Source: JBBUAX01 sp964409535
GTDB lineage: Bacteria > Patescibacteriota > Minisyncoccia > UBA6257 > 2-01-FULL-56-20
Direction of reading: 5' to 3'
DNA length: 35,893 nt
Assembly: GCA_964409535.1 (NCBI GenBank)
Contig: CAYPDQ010000008.1
Location: 1 to 35,893 of the forward strand
Below are positions 28,955-35,509 of this stretch, one piece after another. A program made the translations under genes and the position numbers. The stretch's first letter is position 1; the number at the start of each line of letters is the position of its first letter. The notes under the pieces were generated by a model that ran no database searches, was not told where the DNA came from, and worked only from the letters and a program-made list of their open reading frames with translations.

Positions 28955-29642
28955 TCCGATGGGATTCGGACTTTTCGGGTCGCTTGCCGAACACTTCGCC
29001 TTTGTATATCCAAACCTTCACTCCGATCGTGCCGTAGGTGGTGTAGGCGGTCGCCTGGCCGTAATCAATGTCTGCGCGCAGAGTGTGGAGCGGCAAGGCA
29101 CCCTTTTTAAGAGATTCGTGCCGCGCGATCTCCGCTCCGCCCAGCCGCCCGGCGACGGCGATCTTCGCGCCTTTCACTTCTTTGTTCTGCATCGCCTGAT
29201 CCAGATATTTTTTGAGCGTCCGGCGGAAGGGCAAACGCTTCTCCAGGTCCCAGGCGACCTGCTGGGCGAGGTGTGCCGCGGAGACCTCGGAGCGCTTGAG
29301 CTCCTCCACATTCACGCTCAAATTCACTTTGCCGACAAGTTCCTTCCCTATCGCTTTAGTCAATTCCTCAATTCCCTTGCCGCCCTGGCCGATCACGAGG
29401 CCCGGCCGCGCGGCCTTGATCAAAATGCGCAAACTGCCCTGGGTGCGCTCTATCTCCACTGCCGCGATGCCCGCCTGATTTATCTTCTCGCGGATGACCC
29501 GCCGGATCGCCTCGTCTTCCTTAAGGAACCTGGCGTAGGAAAATTTGCCTTGGCTTCCCGTCCTGCGTGCAAAAAACCAGCGAACCGGCCAGTTCTTCAC
29601 TACATTCACCCTTAACGAAATTGGATTTATTTTCTGACCCAT
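28944..29642 (-). CDS. rpsC: 30S ribosomal protein uS3
   Basis: 232 residues. MGQKINPISLRVNVVKNW, the KH domain with LVIGQGGKGIEELTKAIG, and the C-terminal domain with GRLGGAEIARHE and ADIDYGQATAYTTYGTIGVKVWIYKGE. It forms part of the mRNA entry and helicase site. The C-terminus is short, without the long tail of some bacteria. The ATG follows an R2 repeat. Confidence 0.97.
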   Translation of the reverse strand: MGQKINPISLRVNVVKNWPVRWFFARRTGSQGKFSYARFLKEDEAIRRVIREKINQAGIAAVEIERTQGSLRILIKAARPGLVIGQGGKGIEELTKAIGKELVGKVNLSVNVEELKRSEVSAAHLAQQVAWDLEKRLPFRRTLKKYLDQAMQNKEVKGAKIAVAGRLGGAEIARHESLKKGALPLHTLRADIDYGQATAYTTYGTIGVKVWIYKGEVFGKRPEKSESHRMNS

Positions 29643-29763
29643 GCAGTTAATTTAAAATGCAAATATCAAAATTTAAAATTAATGTGTCCTGCGGACGGAT
29701 TTTATAACTTGCCGATTTTAGATTTTGCACTGTCATTTTGAACTTTGATTTTTAAACTTTAAC
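29643..29763 (-). repeat. R2 element between rplV and rpsC
   Basis: Same layout as the other R2 copies, with the central GTCC-GCA-GGAC hairpin and ACATTAATTTTAAATTTTG; it is the most diverged of the four full copies, for example CGGCAAGTTATAAAATCC in the first arm. It runs from just after the rplV stop to the base before the rpsC ATG. Confidence 0.88.
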
Positions 29764-29767
29764 CTTT

Positions 29768-30280
29768 CTATACGGCTTTGCGCCGGAAAACCCGCTGGAA
29801 AAATCCGGCTTTCTTTGGCTTCACGACCGGCTCCTTTTCTGCTCCCTTTTCCCTTGCCTCTTTACCCTTGTCTCTCTTTTTCGCCTCCGGTGGCAGTTTG
29901 GTCTTCTTGGGAGGGACGATGGTGAAGCGCTTCGTGAGCGGCGTCTCTGACTCCGCGAGAGTGAGAGTCACGTGACTCATCTTTTTCTGGATGGGAGTGG
30001 CCATGCCTCTCGCCCGCGGGAGTATCCGCTTCAACATCGGCCCCTGGTCAACCCGCACGCTCTCCACGAAGAGTTTATCTGCGTCCAGCTTGCGGTTATT
30101 TTTAGCATCATGAACGGCAGAACGCAAAAGCTTGAGCAAGGGCTTCGCCGCGCGCTGGGGACGGAGCATCAATTGGGCTTCGGCCTCCGAAACCGGCAGG
30201 CCCTTCAAGGTAGCAGCCATAAGCCGCACCTTCCGCGGCGCGATCCGCAAATAATTCAGTTTTACGGTTTGTTTATTCAT
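29768..30280 (-). CDS. rplV: 50S ribosomal protein uL22 with long basic tail
   Basis: 170 residues against the usual 110-120. The core (1-115) has LNYLRIAPRKVRLMA, SAVHDAKNNRKLDADKL and PRARGMATPIQKKMSHVTL, the loop that reaches into the exit tunnel. A tail of about 55 residues, rich in Lys and Glu (about 120-170, ending RVFRRKAV), is extra and low in complexity. The ATG overlaps the rpsS stop by four bases (ATGA). Confidence 0.95.
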   Translation of the reverse strand: MNKQTVKLNYLRIAPRKVRLMAATLKGLPVSEAEAQLMLRPQRAAKPLLKLLRSAVHDAKNNRKLDADKLFVESVRVDQGPMLKRILPRARGMATPIQKKMSHVTLTLAESETPLTKRFTIVPPKKTKLPPEAKKRDKGKEAREKGAEKEPVVKPKKAGFFQRVFRRKAV

Positions 30281-30603
30281 TTCTTATTGTTCCCCGCTGG
30301 CGCTGCCGGGGCGGCAGCGGCTGCCGCTTTCTGTTCCGCTTCCTTCTGCATCTTGCCGCCGTGACGGATGAACTTGCGGGTAGGGGCGAACTCACCCAAA
30401 CGATGTCCAACCATGTCCTCGCTCACCCTGATCTCAATGAAATCCTTGCCGTTGTGGACCGCGAAAGCGTAGCCGACCATCTCCGGCGAGATTTCCGAAG
30501 CCCGCGACCAGGTTTTGATCGGGCCGGCGTCCGGCCTCTGCCGGGCGATCTTCTTCAGGATATTCGGGTCCACGAACGGACCCTTTTTGGAACTTCTGCT
30601 CAT
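30277..30603 (-). CDS. rpsS: 30S ribosomal protein uS19 with Ala-rich tail
   Basis: 108 residues against the usual 90-93. MSRSSKKGPFVDPNILKKI at the start, then HNGKDFIEIRVSEDMVGHRLGEFAPTRKF, the exact family block in two adjoining parts. About 20 extra residues at the C-terminus are Ala/Lys-rich (EQKAAAAAAPAAPAGNNKK). Four bases separate it from rplB. Confidence 0.96.
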   Translation of the reverse strand: MSRSSKKGPFVDPNILKKIARQRPDAGPIKTWSRASEISPEMVGYAFAVHNGKDFIEIRVSEDMVGHRLGEFAPTRKFIRHGGKMQKEAEQKAAAAAAPAAPAGNNKK

Positions 30604-30607
30604 GCTT

Positions 30608-31444
30608 TTATTTCCTTACTTTCTTCTCCCGGCGCTTCAAGATCATCTTATTGGACCACTTGTTCTTTCCCCGGGTCTTGCGGCCGCCGGTCACCTTGCC
30701 CCAGAGCGTTTTCGGTTTCCTCGTGCCGCGCTGGGTCCGGCCCTCGCCGCCGCCGTAAGGGTGATCCACCGGGTTCATCACCGAGCCGCGGACGGTCGGC
30801 CGGATTCCCAACCAGCGGGAACGCCCGGCTTTGCCGATGACCTCCAAACTGTGCTCCGGGTTGGAAACTTGCCCCAGAGACGCGAAGCCCTCGCTCCTCA
30901 CCCGGCGGACCTCGCCGGAAGAAAGTTTCAAATCGGTGTAGCCCTCGGCGTTCCCCAAGACCTCCGCGTAGGAACCGGCGGAGCGGGCGAGCTGGCCGCC
31001 TTTGCCCTCGCTCAATTCAATGTTGTGCACTTGGTAGCCAATCGGGATGTTTTTAAGCTTCAAGCGGTTCCCCATCCGCAGCGGGGCCGCTTCCGAAGTA
31101 ATTACCTCGTCGCCGATCTTGAGCCCCTGCGGAGCAAGGATATAGCGGCGTTCGCCGTCCGGATACCTTACTTTGGCAATGAAAGCGGTGCGGTACGGAT
31201 CGTACTCCAAGGTTTCTACGAACGCCTTTTGGTTGAGTTTCTCCTGACGGAAGTCAACCAAGCGGTAGAGTTTTTTGTGGCCGCCGCCCTGGTGGCGCAT
31301 GGTGATCCGGCCCTGGGAATTCCTGCCGGCGGCCTCTTTGAGGCGCAAAAGCAGCGACTTCTCCGGCTTGATCTTGGAGAGCCCGGCATAGGTCGCAACC
31401 GACATTTGTCTCCGGGACGGAGTTGTGGGTCGATATTTTTTCAT
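30608..31444 (-). CDS. rplB: 50S ribosomal protein uL2
   Basis: 278 residues, standard length. MKKYRPTTPSRRQMS at the start, GRITMRHQGGGHKKLYRLVDF, and near the C-terminus RGSVMNPVDHPYGGGEGR with the conserved His of the peptidyl-transferase region. No Shine-Dalgarno sequence; the ATG follows a variant R2 repeat. Confidence 0.98.
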   Translation of the reverse strand: MKKYRPTTPSRRQMSVATYAGLSKIKPEKSLLLRLKEAAGRNSQGRITMRHQGGGHKKLYRLVDFRQEKLNQKAFVETLEYDPYRTAFIAKVRYPDGERRYILAPQGLKIGDEVITSEAAPLRMGNRLKLKNIPIGYQVHNIELSEGKGGQLARSAGSYAEVLGNAEGYTDLKLSSGEVRRVRSEGFASLGQVSNPEHSLEVIGKAGRSRWLGIRPTVRGSVMNPVDHPYGGGEGRTQRGTRKPKTLWGKVTGGRKTRGKNKWSNKMILKRREKKVRK

Positions 31445-31513
31445 AATTTAAAGTTTAAAAATAAAAATTTAAAATTAGTGAGTTTGCTCTGCAAACGATT
31501 CTTGAATTTTGCA
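31445..31513 (-). repeat. Variant R2 element between rplW and rplB
   Basis: 69 bases. The AT-rich arms (AATTTTAAATTTTTATTTT, GCAAAATTCAAGAAT) match R2, but the centre is GTTTGC-AGA-GCAAAC in place of GTCC-GCA-GGAC: a different sequence that still forms a hairpin. It spans the whole gap between the two genes. Confidence 0.7.
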
Positions 31514-31786
31514 TTACCTGACGTCTATCTTCTGTCCTTCCTTCAGGGTGACAACCGCTTTCTTCACGCCGGACTTTTTGCTCTTCAAACCGCGGAAGCG
31601 GCGCGTCTTTCCCGGCAGGTTCACGATGTTAACTTTCACCGCATCCACGCGATAGATTTCCTTGAGCGCCTTCGCCACCTCTTTTTTGGTTGCCGATAGC
31701 CCGACTATAAAAACATACTTGCCGGATGCGGACAAATCGGTCGCTTTTTCCGTAATGAGCGGTTTCTTAATCAAAAAAGTGTCCAT
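31514..31786 (-). CDS. rplW: 50S ribosomal protein uL23
   Basis: 90 residues. LIKKPLITEKATDLS at the start, EVAKALKEIYRVDAVKVNIVNLPGKTRRF in the middle (two adjoining parts), and a C-terminal TLKEGQKID. It lies at the tunnel exit and docks SRP and trigger factor. The 16-base gap from rplD is made of short CTAAA/CTCTAA units that also encode the end of uL4. Confidence 0.97.
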   Translation of the reverse strand: MDTFLIKKPLITEKATDLSASGKYVFIVGLSATKKEVAKALKEIYRVDAVKVNIVNLPGKTRRFRGLKSKKSGVKKAVVTLKEGQKIDVR

Positions 31787-31802
31787 GTTTAGAATTTAGT
31801 AC

Positions 31803-32456
31803 TTAGAGTTTAGAGTTTTTCCCGTAGTGCTTCACGATCGCCGGGATCGCTTTCTGGTCTATGAGAATCCGTTTGTAGTTCAGGATGTCGTAGACGTTCA
31901 GGGATTCGGGAGAGAGCGCCTTGGCCTTGACCAGATTCCGGGAGGCGCGGTAGATATTCTTGTTCTCCGAGGACGGCACGAAGAGGGCGTCCGCTTTCTT
32001 CAGGCGCTTTTCCCCGAAGAGGGACTTCAAGTTCTCGGCCATAATTTTGGTCTTCGGCGCCTTCGGCCCCAAATCCTCCATTATCTTCACTTCTCCGTCC
32101 TTGAACTTTTTGGAAAGAACCGCGAGGAGCGCCTGGCGCTTCATTTTCTTGTTCACCTTCTGGGAATAGTCCCGCTCTTTCCTCGGGCCATGGGCTTTGC
32201 CGCCGCCCACCCAAAGAGGCGAACGGATGGAGCCGTGCCGCGCCCGGCCGGTGCCCTTCTGACGCCAGGGTTTCTTGCCGCCGCCGCGAACCTCGCCGCG
32301 GGTCTTCGCGTGCGCCCATGGCCGCCTGCGGTTCGCAAGCTGCGCCAAAAGCACCTGTTTAACCAAAATCGGGCTCCACCTCGCGCCGAAGACGCTCTCC
32401 GGTAGATCGGTCTCGCCTACTTTCCGGTTTTGGAAATTGTAAATGTCGGCCCGCAT
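31803..32456 (-). CDS. rplD: 50S ribosomal protein uL4
   Basis: 217 residues. RPWAHAKTRGEVRGGGKKP and WRQKGTGRARHGSIRSPLW form the extended loop that lines the exit tunnel; the globular part ends with VYDILNYKRILIDQKAI. The last residues (NSKL) are encoded by CTCTAA-type repeat sequence. The ATG follows an R2 repeat. In E. coli L4 represses this operon through a leader before rpsJ; no such leader is evident before tuf-rpsJ here. Confidence 0.96.
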   Translation of the reverse strand: MRADIYNFQNRKVGETDLPESVFGARWSPILVKQVLLAQLANRRRPWAHAKTRGEVRGGGKKPWRQKGTGRARHGSIRSPLWVGGGKAHGPRKERDYSQKVNKKMKRQALLAVLSKKFKDGEVKIMEDLGPKAPKTKIMAENLKSLFGEKRLKKADALFVPSSENKNIYRASRNLVKAKALSPESLNVYDILNYKRILIDQKAIPAIVKHYGKNSKL

Positions 32457-32573
32457 CGTGATTAGTTAAAAATGCAAATATCAAAATTTAAAATTAATGT
32501 GTCCTGCGGACGGATTTTAAACTTATCCATTTTGGATTTTGAACTGTCATTTTTCATTTTTACTTTTTAACTT
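32457..32573 (-). repeat. R2 element between rplC and rplD
   Basis: Full R2 copy with GTCC-GCA-GGAC at its centre. Its outer arm (AAGTTAAAAAGTAAAAATG) is read as the last codons of rplC, KLKSKNEK and TGA, and it ends next to the rplD ATG. Confidence 0.88.
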
Positions 32574-33107
32574 TTCAATTTCTACGACGCTTCCCCGCGC
32601 TCCCGGGACGGCGCCCTTCAAGAAAAGCAGATTTTTCTCCGCATCCACTCCGGCCACTTCCAGATTCTTCAAGGTTACCCTATCATTGCCCATTCTTCCG
32701 GCCATTTTCCTTCCCGGCACTACCCGCTGGAAAGCGGTGGAGCCGATGGAGCCCGGCGCGCGGAAGCGGTTCTTCTGGCCATGGGTCTTCGGGCCGCCGC
32801 CGAAGCCGTGGCGCTTGACCACGCCCTGGAAACCGCGGCCCTTGGATGTGCCGCTCACCCTCACCTTGTCCCCCGGCGCAAAGACGCTCACTCCGATCTC
32901 ATCCCCAACTTTCGGCGCTTCCCCGCCGCGGAGCCGGAATTCCCGCTTGGTTCTCCCAAGCGCGAGTTGCACCGCCTCATAGCCGTCGCGGTCCTTAGTT
33001 CGCAGCAAAGACACCTTGTTTGCAGGGACTTCAAGGACGGTGACCGGCACGACCGTGTCCTCCTTCCAGATCTGGCTCATTTTTAGTTTGCGACCAAGCA
33101 TAAACAT
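32547..33107 (-). CDS. rplC: 50S ribosomal protein uL3
   Basis: About 186 residues from ATG 33107 (MFMLGRKLKMSQIW), shorter than the usual 205-210. RGFQGVVKRHGFGGGPKTHGQKNRFRAPGSIG in two adjoining parts is the conserved central block that reaches the peptidyl-transferase centre. The frame is open to 33134, but that part (GAPSHKP) is leader. Two ATGs (33107 and 33101) lie in a small hairpin. The last eight residues are repeat-derived. rplC follows a terminator-containing leader after rpsJ, so it may start a separate or attenuated transcript. Confidence 0.94.
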   Translation of the reverse strand: MFMLGRKLKMSQIWKEDTVVPVTVLEVPANKVSLLRTKDRDGYEAVQLALGRTKREFRLRGGEAPKVGDEIGVSVFAPGDKVRVSGTSKGRGFQGVVKRHGFGGGPKTHGQKNRFRAPGSIGSTAFQRVVPGRKMAGRMGNDRVTLKNLEVAGVDAEKNLLFLKGAVPGARGSVVEIEKLKSKNEK

Positions 33108-33116
33108 TGGTTTATG
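33099..33116 (-). promoter_or_regulatory. Start-codon hairpin of rplC
   Basis: CATAAAC-CAAT-GTTTATG on the transcript strand is a perfect 7-bp hairpin containing both possible start codons of rplC. Folding would hide the start from ribosomes. Confidence 0.55.
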
Positions 33117-33126
33117 TGAGGGAGCA

Positions 33127-33179
33127 CCGAGCACATAAGTTACTGAGATGCATTACGTCGCAGTAACTTATGTGCTCGG
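33127..33179. repeat. 19-bp perfect inverted repeat before rplC
   Basis: CCGAGCACATAAGTTACTG (33127-33145) and CAGTAACTTATGTGCTCGG (33161-33179), 15-base loop, in the rpsJ-rplC gap. No U tract follows on the minus strand. Beside it (33182-33225) a longer imperfect palindrome has GTAAGATTTGGTAAGC facing GCTAACCAGAATCTAAC. Confidence 0.85.
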
Positions 33180-33225
33180 TTGTAAGATTTGGTAAGCTCG
33201 CAAAGCTCGCTAACCAGAATCTAAC

Positions 33226-33254
33226 AAAAATCGCCCAAGGCGCAGCCGGGCGAT
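33226..33254 (-). terminator. Terminator or attenuator between rpsJ and rplC
   Basis: On the minus strand ATCGCCC (33254-33248) and GGGCGAT (33236-33230) form a 7-bp stem, followed by TTTTTGTT. It could end the tuf-rpsJ transcript or act as a conditional terminator before rplC. The stem sequence equals that of the rplJ leader candidate. Confidence 0.65.
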
Positions 33255-33255
33255 C

Positions 33256-33317
33256 CCGTCTGTCCCTTGTGAAACGCCCTTAAATGGAGTATATGGCGTC
33301 CATTAAAGCGACAGCGG
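33256..33317 (-). promoter_or_regulatory. Structured leader upstream of the terminator
   Basis: Just after the rpsJ stop, CCGCTGTC (33317-33310) can pair with GACAGACGG (33264-33256) with one bulge; within it AATGG can pair with CCATT. This closed structure lies directly before the terminator, the usual order in attenuation leaders. Confidence 0.4.
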
Positions 33318-33321
33318 TACT

Positions 33322-33654
33322 CTATACTATCTTTATCTCTATGTCAACTCCTGCTGGTAGATTGAGGTTGGACAAAGATTCAATTATTTTCTGGGTCGGG
33401 TTCAGGATGTCTATCAGGCGTTTGTGCACCCGGAGCTCGAACTGCTCCCGCGCGTTCTTGTGCACGAAAGTGGAGCGGTTCACGGTGTAGCGCCGGATCT
33501 CGGTCGGCAGGGGCGTCGGCCCCAAGACTTGCGCGTCGTTCCGCTCCGCGGTCTCAATTATCTGGCGCGCGGAATTGTCGATCAACTTATGATCGTATGC
33601 CCTAATTCGCAAACGGATCTTTTGAGGAACTTCGGCTTCCTTCTTGCGAGCCAT
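33322..33654 (-). CDS. rpsJ: 30S ribosomal protein uS10
   Basis: 110 residues, slightly longer than the usual 102. KIRLRIRAYDHKLIDNSARQI, GPTPLPTEIRRYTVNRS and HKNAREQFELRVHKRLIDI are close to consensus. Besides its ribosomal role it is NusE in antitermination. It follows tuf, as in many bacteria, across a palindromic repeat. A TTGACA within its last codons lacks a well-spaced -10. Confidence 0.97.
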   Translation of the reverse strand: MARKKEAEVPQKIRLRIRAYDHKLIDNSARQIIETAERNDAQVLGPTPLPTEIRRYTVNRSTFVHKNAREQFELRVHKRLIDILNPTQKIIESLSNLNLPAGVDIEIKIV

Positions 33655-33751
33655 GGTTTCGCTTACCGATGCTAATCTACGAATTTATGCGAATCTACTA
33701 ATAGATCATTCGCGGCATTCGCATGGGATTCGCGGGTTCGCATCGCGGTTA
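33655..33751 (-). repeat. GCGAAT-type palindromic repeat between tuf and rpsJ
   Basis: 97 bases filling the gap from the tuf stop to the rpsJ start. It has several GCGAAT/ATTCGC units facing one another around ATCTA-TTAG-TAGAT. Its rpsJ-proximal end, ATTCGTAGATTAGCATCG, recurs almost exactly before rplP. Confidence 0.7.
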
Positions 33752-34951
33752 CTACTTACTAATTTTCGTTACCACGCCTGCGCCCACGGTCTTGCCGCCT
33801 TCCCGGATGGCGAAGCGCTGTTTCTCTTCCAATGCCACCGGGGAGATTAGTTTGACCGAAAGTTTCACCGTGTCGCCGGGCATGACCATCTCCGCGCCTT
33901 CCGGCAGAATGACTTCACCGGTCACGTCGGTCGTGCGAATGTAGAATTGCGGCTTGTAGCCCTTGAAGAACGGGGTGTGCCGTCCGCCTTCTTCTTTGGA
34001 CAGGACATAGACCTCGCACTCAAAGTCGGTGTGCGGGGTCACGCTCCCGGGCTTCGCGACCACCTGGCCGCGCTCCACGTCTTCTTTCTTCAAACCGCGG
34101 AGAAGCACGCCCACGTTGTCGCCGGCCAGGCCTTCGTCAAGAAGTTTATTGAACATTTCAATGCCGGTGACCACCGTCTTCTGGGTCGGTTTCAAGCCAA
34201 CGATCTCCACTTCTTCGTTCACCTTGACCTTACCGCGCTCCACCCGGCCGGTGACCACCGTGCCGCGGCCCTCAATGGAGAAGATGTCTTCGATCGGCAT
34301 CAGGAACGGTTTGTCCAGATCCCGGACCGGCTCGGGGATGTATTCGTCCAGGGCTTTGACCAAGTCCAAGATGCACTTCGCGTCCTCATGGTCCGGAGAC
34401 GGGGCATTCAAGGCCTTCAAAGCCGAGCCGCGGATGACCGGCACCTTGTCGCCGTCGAACTCGTATTTCTTCAAGAGTTCCCGAACCTCGGATTCTACAA
34501 GGTCAATGAGCTCCGGATCGTCCACCTGATCGCATTTGTTGAGGAAAACGATTATCGCGGGCACGCCCACCTGCCGCGCGAGGAGTACGTGCTCCCTCGT
34601 TTGGGGCATCGGGCCGTCGGTTGCGGCGACGACGAGAATGGCGCCATCCATCTGGGCCGCGCCGGTGATCATATTCTTGATGTAGTCCGCGTGGCCGGGC
34701 GCGTCGATGTGCGCATAGTGGCGCTTCTCCGATTCGTATTCCGAGTGATGCAAAGCAATGGTGATGCCGCGCGCCTTTTCCTCGGGGCTCTTGTCCAACT
34801 CGTCCACGGTCACTGCCTTTTTGGCCAAACCCTTGAGGTTCAGGATGCGGGTGATGGCGGCCGTGAGCGTGCTCTTGCCGTGGTCAACGTGACCGATGGT
34901 GCCGACGTTAACGTGCGGCTTTGCCCGACTGAATTTTTCTTTCTCTGCCAT
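33752..34951 (-). CDS. tuf: Elongation factor Tu
   Basis: 399 residues. G1 GHVDHGKS (20-27), G2 ARGITI, G3 DAPGHADY, G4 NKCD, G5 region GSALKAL; domains 2 and 3 follow with GRVERG and the C-terminal REGGKTVGAGVV. It brings aminoacyl-tRNA to the ribosome. Two deviations: after the G2 Thr the usual NTxHVEY is ALHHSEY, and G3 reads DAPGH instead of DCPGH. A promoter with an 18-base spacer lies about 110 bases upstream, and a palindromic repeat fills the leader. Confidence 0.98.
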   Translation of the reverse strand: MAEKEKFSRAKPHVNVGTIGHVDHGKSTLTAAITRILNLKGLAKKAVTVDELDKSPEEKARGITIALHHSEYESEKRHYAHIDAPGHADYIKNMITGAAQMDGAILVVAATDGPMPQTREHVLLARQVGVPAIIVFLNKCDQVDDPELIDLVESEVRELLKKYEFDGDKVPVIRGSALKALNAPSPDHEDAKCILDLVKALDEYIPEPVRDLDKPFLMPIEDIFSIEGRGTVVTGRVERGKVKVNEEVEIVGLKPTQKTVVTGIEMFNKLLDEGLAGDNVGVLLRGLKKEDVERGQVVAKPGSVTPHTDFECEVYVLSKEEGGRHTPFFKGYKPQFYIRTTDVTGEVILPEGAEMVMPGDTVKLSVKLISPVALEEKQRFAIREGGKTVGAGVVTKISK

Positions 34952-34958
34952 TTTTTGA

Positions 34959-35040
34959 TTTAGGTTTCGGGTTTTAGGTTCTAGGTTTTAGAATTCTCAT
35001 TAAGACCCTCTAAAACCTAACACCTATCACCTAACACCTC
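34959..35040 (-). repeat. TAGGTT/AACCTA palindromic repeat in the tuf leader
   Basis: On + GGTTTTAGGTTCTAGGTTTT faces TCTAAAACCTAACACCTATC and CACCTAACACCT around GAATTCTCATTAAGACC. The tuf promoter lies upstream, so this long imperfect hairpin would be in the tuf mRNA leader. Similar AGGTGTTAGGT repeats are common in related genomes (from memory). Confidence 0.7.
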
Positions 35041-35061
35041 TGTTGTTTGCGACAGTTGGAC

Positions 35062-35091
35062 ATTGTAGGGCAAGCGGGCTCTACGTGTCAA
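35062..35091 (-). promoter_or_regulatory. Promoter of tuf and the ribosomal block
   Basis: -35 TTGACA (35091-35086), 18-base spacer, -10 TACAAT (35067-35062) on the minus strand, about 110 bases before the tuf ATG and 11 bases after the HEPN stop. It is the only strong promoter seen upstream of the long ribosomal run. Confidence 0.72.
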
Positions 35092-35101
35092 GGGCTGGGC
35101 G

Positions 35102-35509
35102 CTAATCTACAAATCCCCTCGAGGCCTCAAAAATACTCTTGGCAATCGCAACTGCTTCTTCGGCTTCGTCCTCTGTGTACAAATCGTACGGAACTGCGGG
35201 GTCGGGCACTGCGTCGGGATAACGCGACGCGAGGTAATGGCGGTCAATTTTCGCGCCGCCCTGGATGAGCGGCGCGAAAGCATCTCTCTCAAAATCTGCC
35301 GCCTGGCCGATAAGAACCTTGACCGAATGCTCGGGGACAAATCTCCTGCCCCTAAAAAAGAGAAACGCCTTGATTGCTTTTTGCGCAGATTGTTCCGCGA
35401 AAAAGCATGCGTAGGCATAATCCTTTGTTGCCAAAAGCTCCCGGGCCTTTTTCAAATCATACTCTGCCTGGGACAGCCAGCGTGCCGCTTGCTGTTTTCT
35501 GTCTCTCAT
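35102..35509 (-). CDS. HEPN-domain toxin
   Basis: 135 residues, all helical. AARWLSQAEYDLKKARELL and YACFFAEQSAQKAIKAFL are the paired helices of the HEPN fold; RFVPEH gives the R-x4-H motif that forms the RNase site at the dimer interface, followed by HSVKVLI. It overlaps the upstream nucleotidyltransferase by four bases (ATGA), the standard MNT-HEPN arrangement. HEPN toxins cut RNA; in HepT/MntA pairs the antitoxin inactivates them by adding AMP. Confidence 0.88.
   Translation of the reverse strand: MRDRKQQAARWLSQAEYDLKKARELLATKDYAYACFFAEQSAQKAIKAFLFFRGRRFVPEHSVKVLIGQAADFERDAFAPLIQGGAKIDRHYLASRYPDAVPDPAVPYDLYTEDEAEEAVAIAKSIFEASRGFVD

Noticed and set aside
33340..33350. TTGACA in the last codons of rpsJ as a promoter for rplC
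   Set aside because: The nearest TATAGA is only 15 bases away and other spacings give poor -10 elements; the codons are also fixed by the protein.
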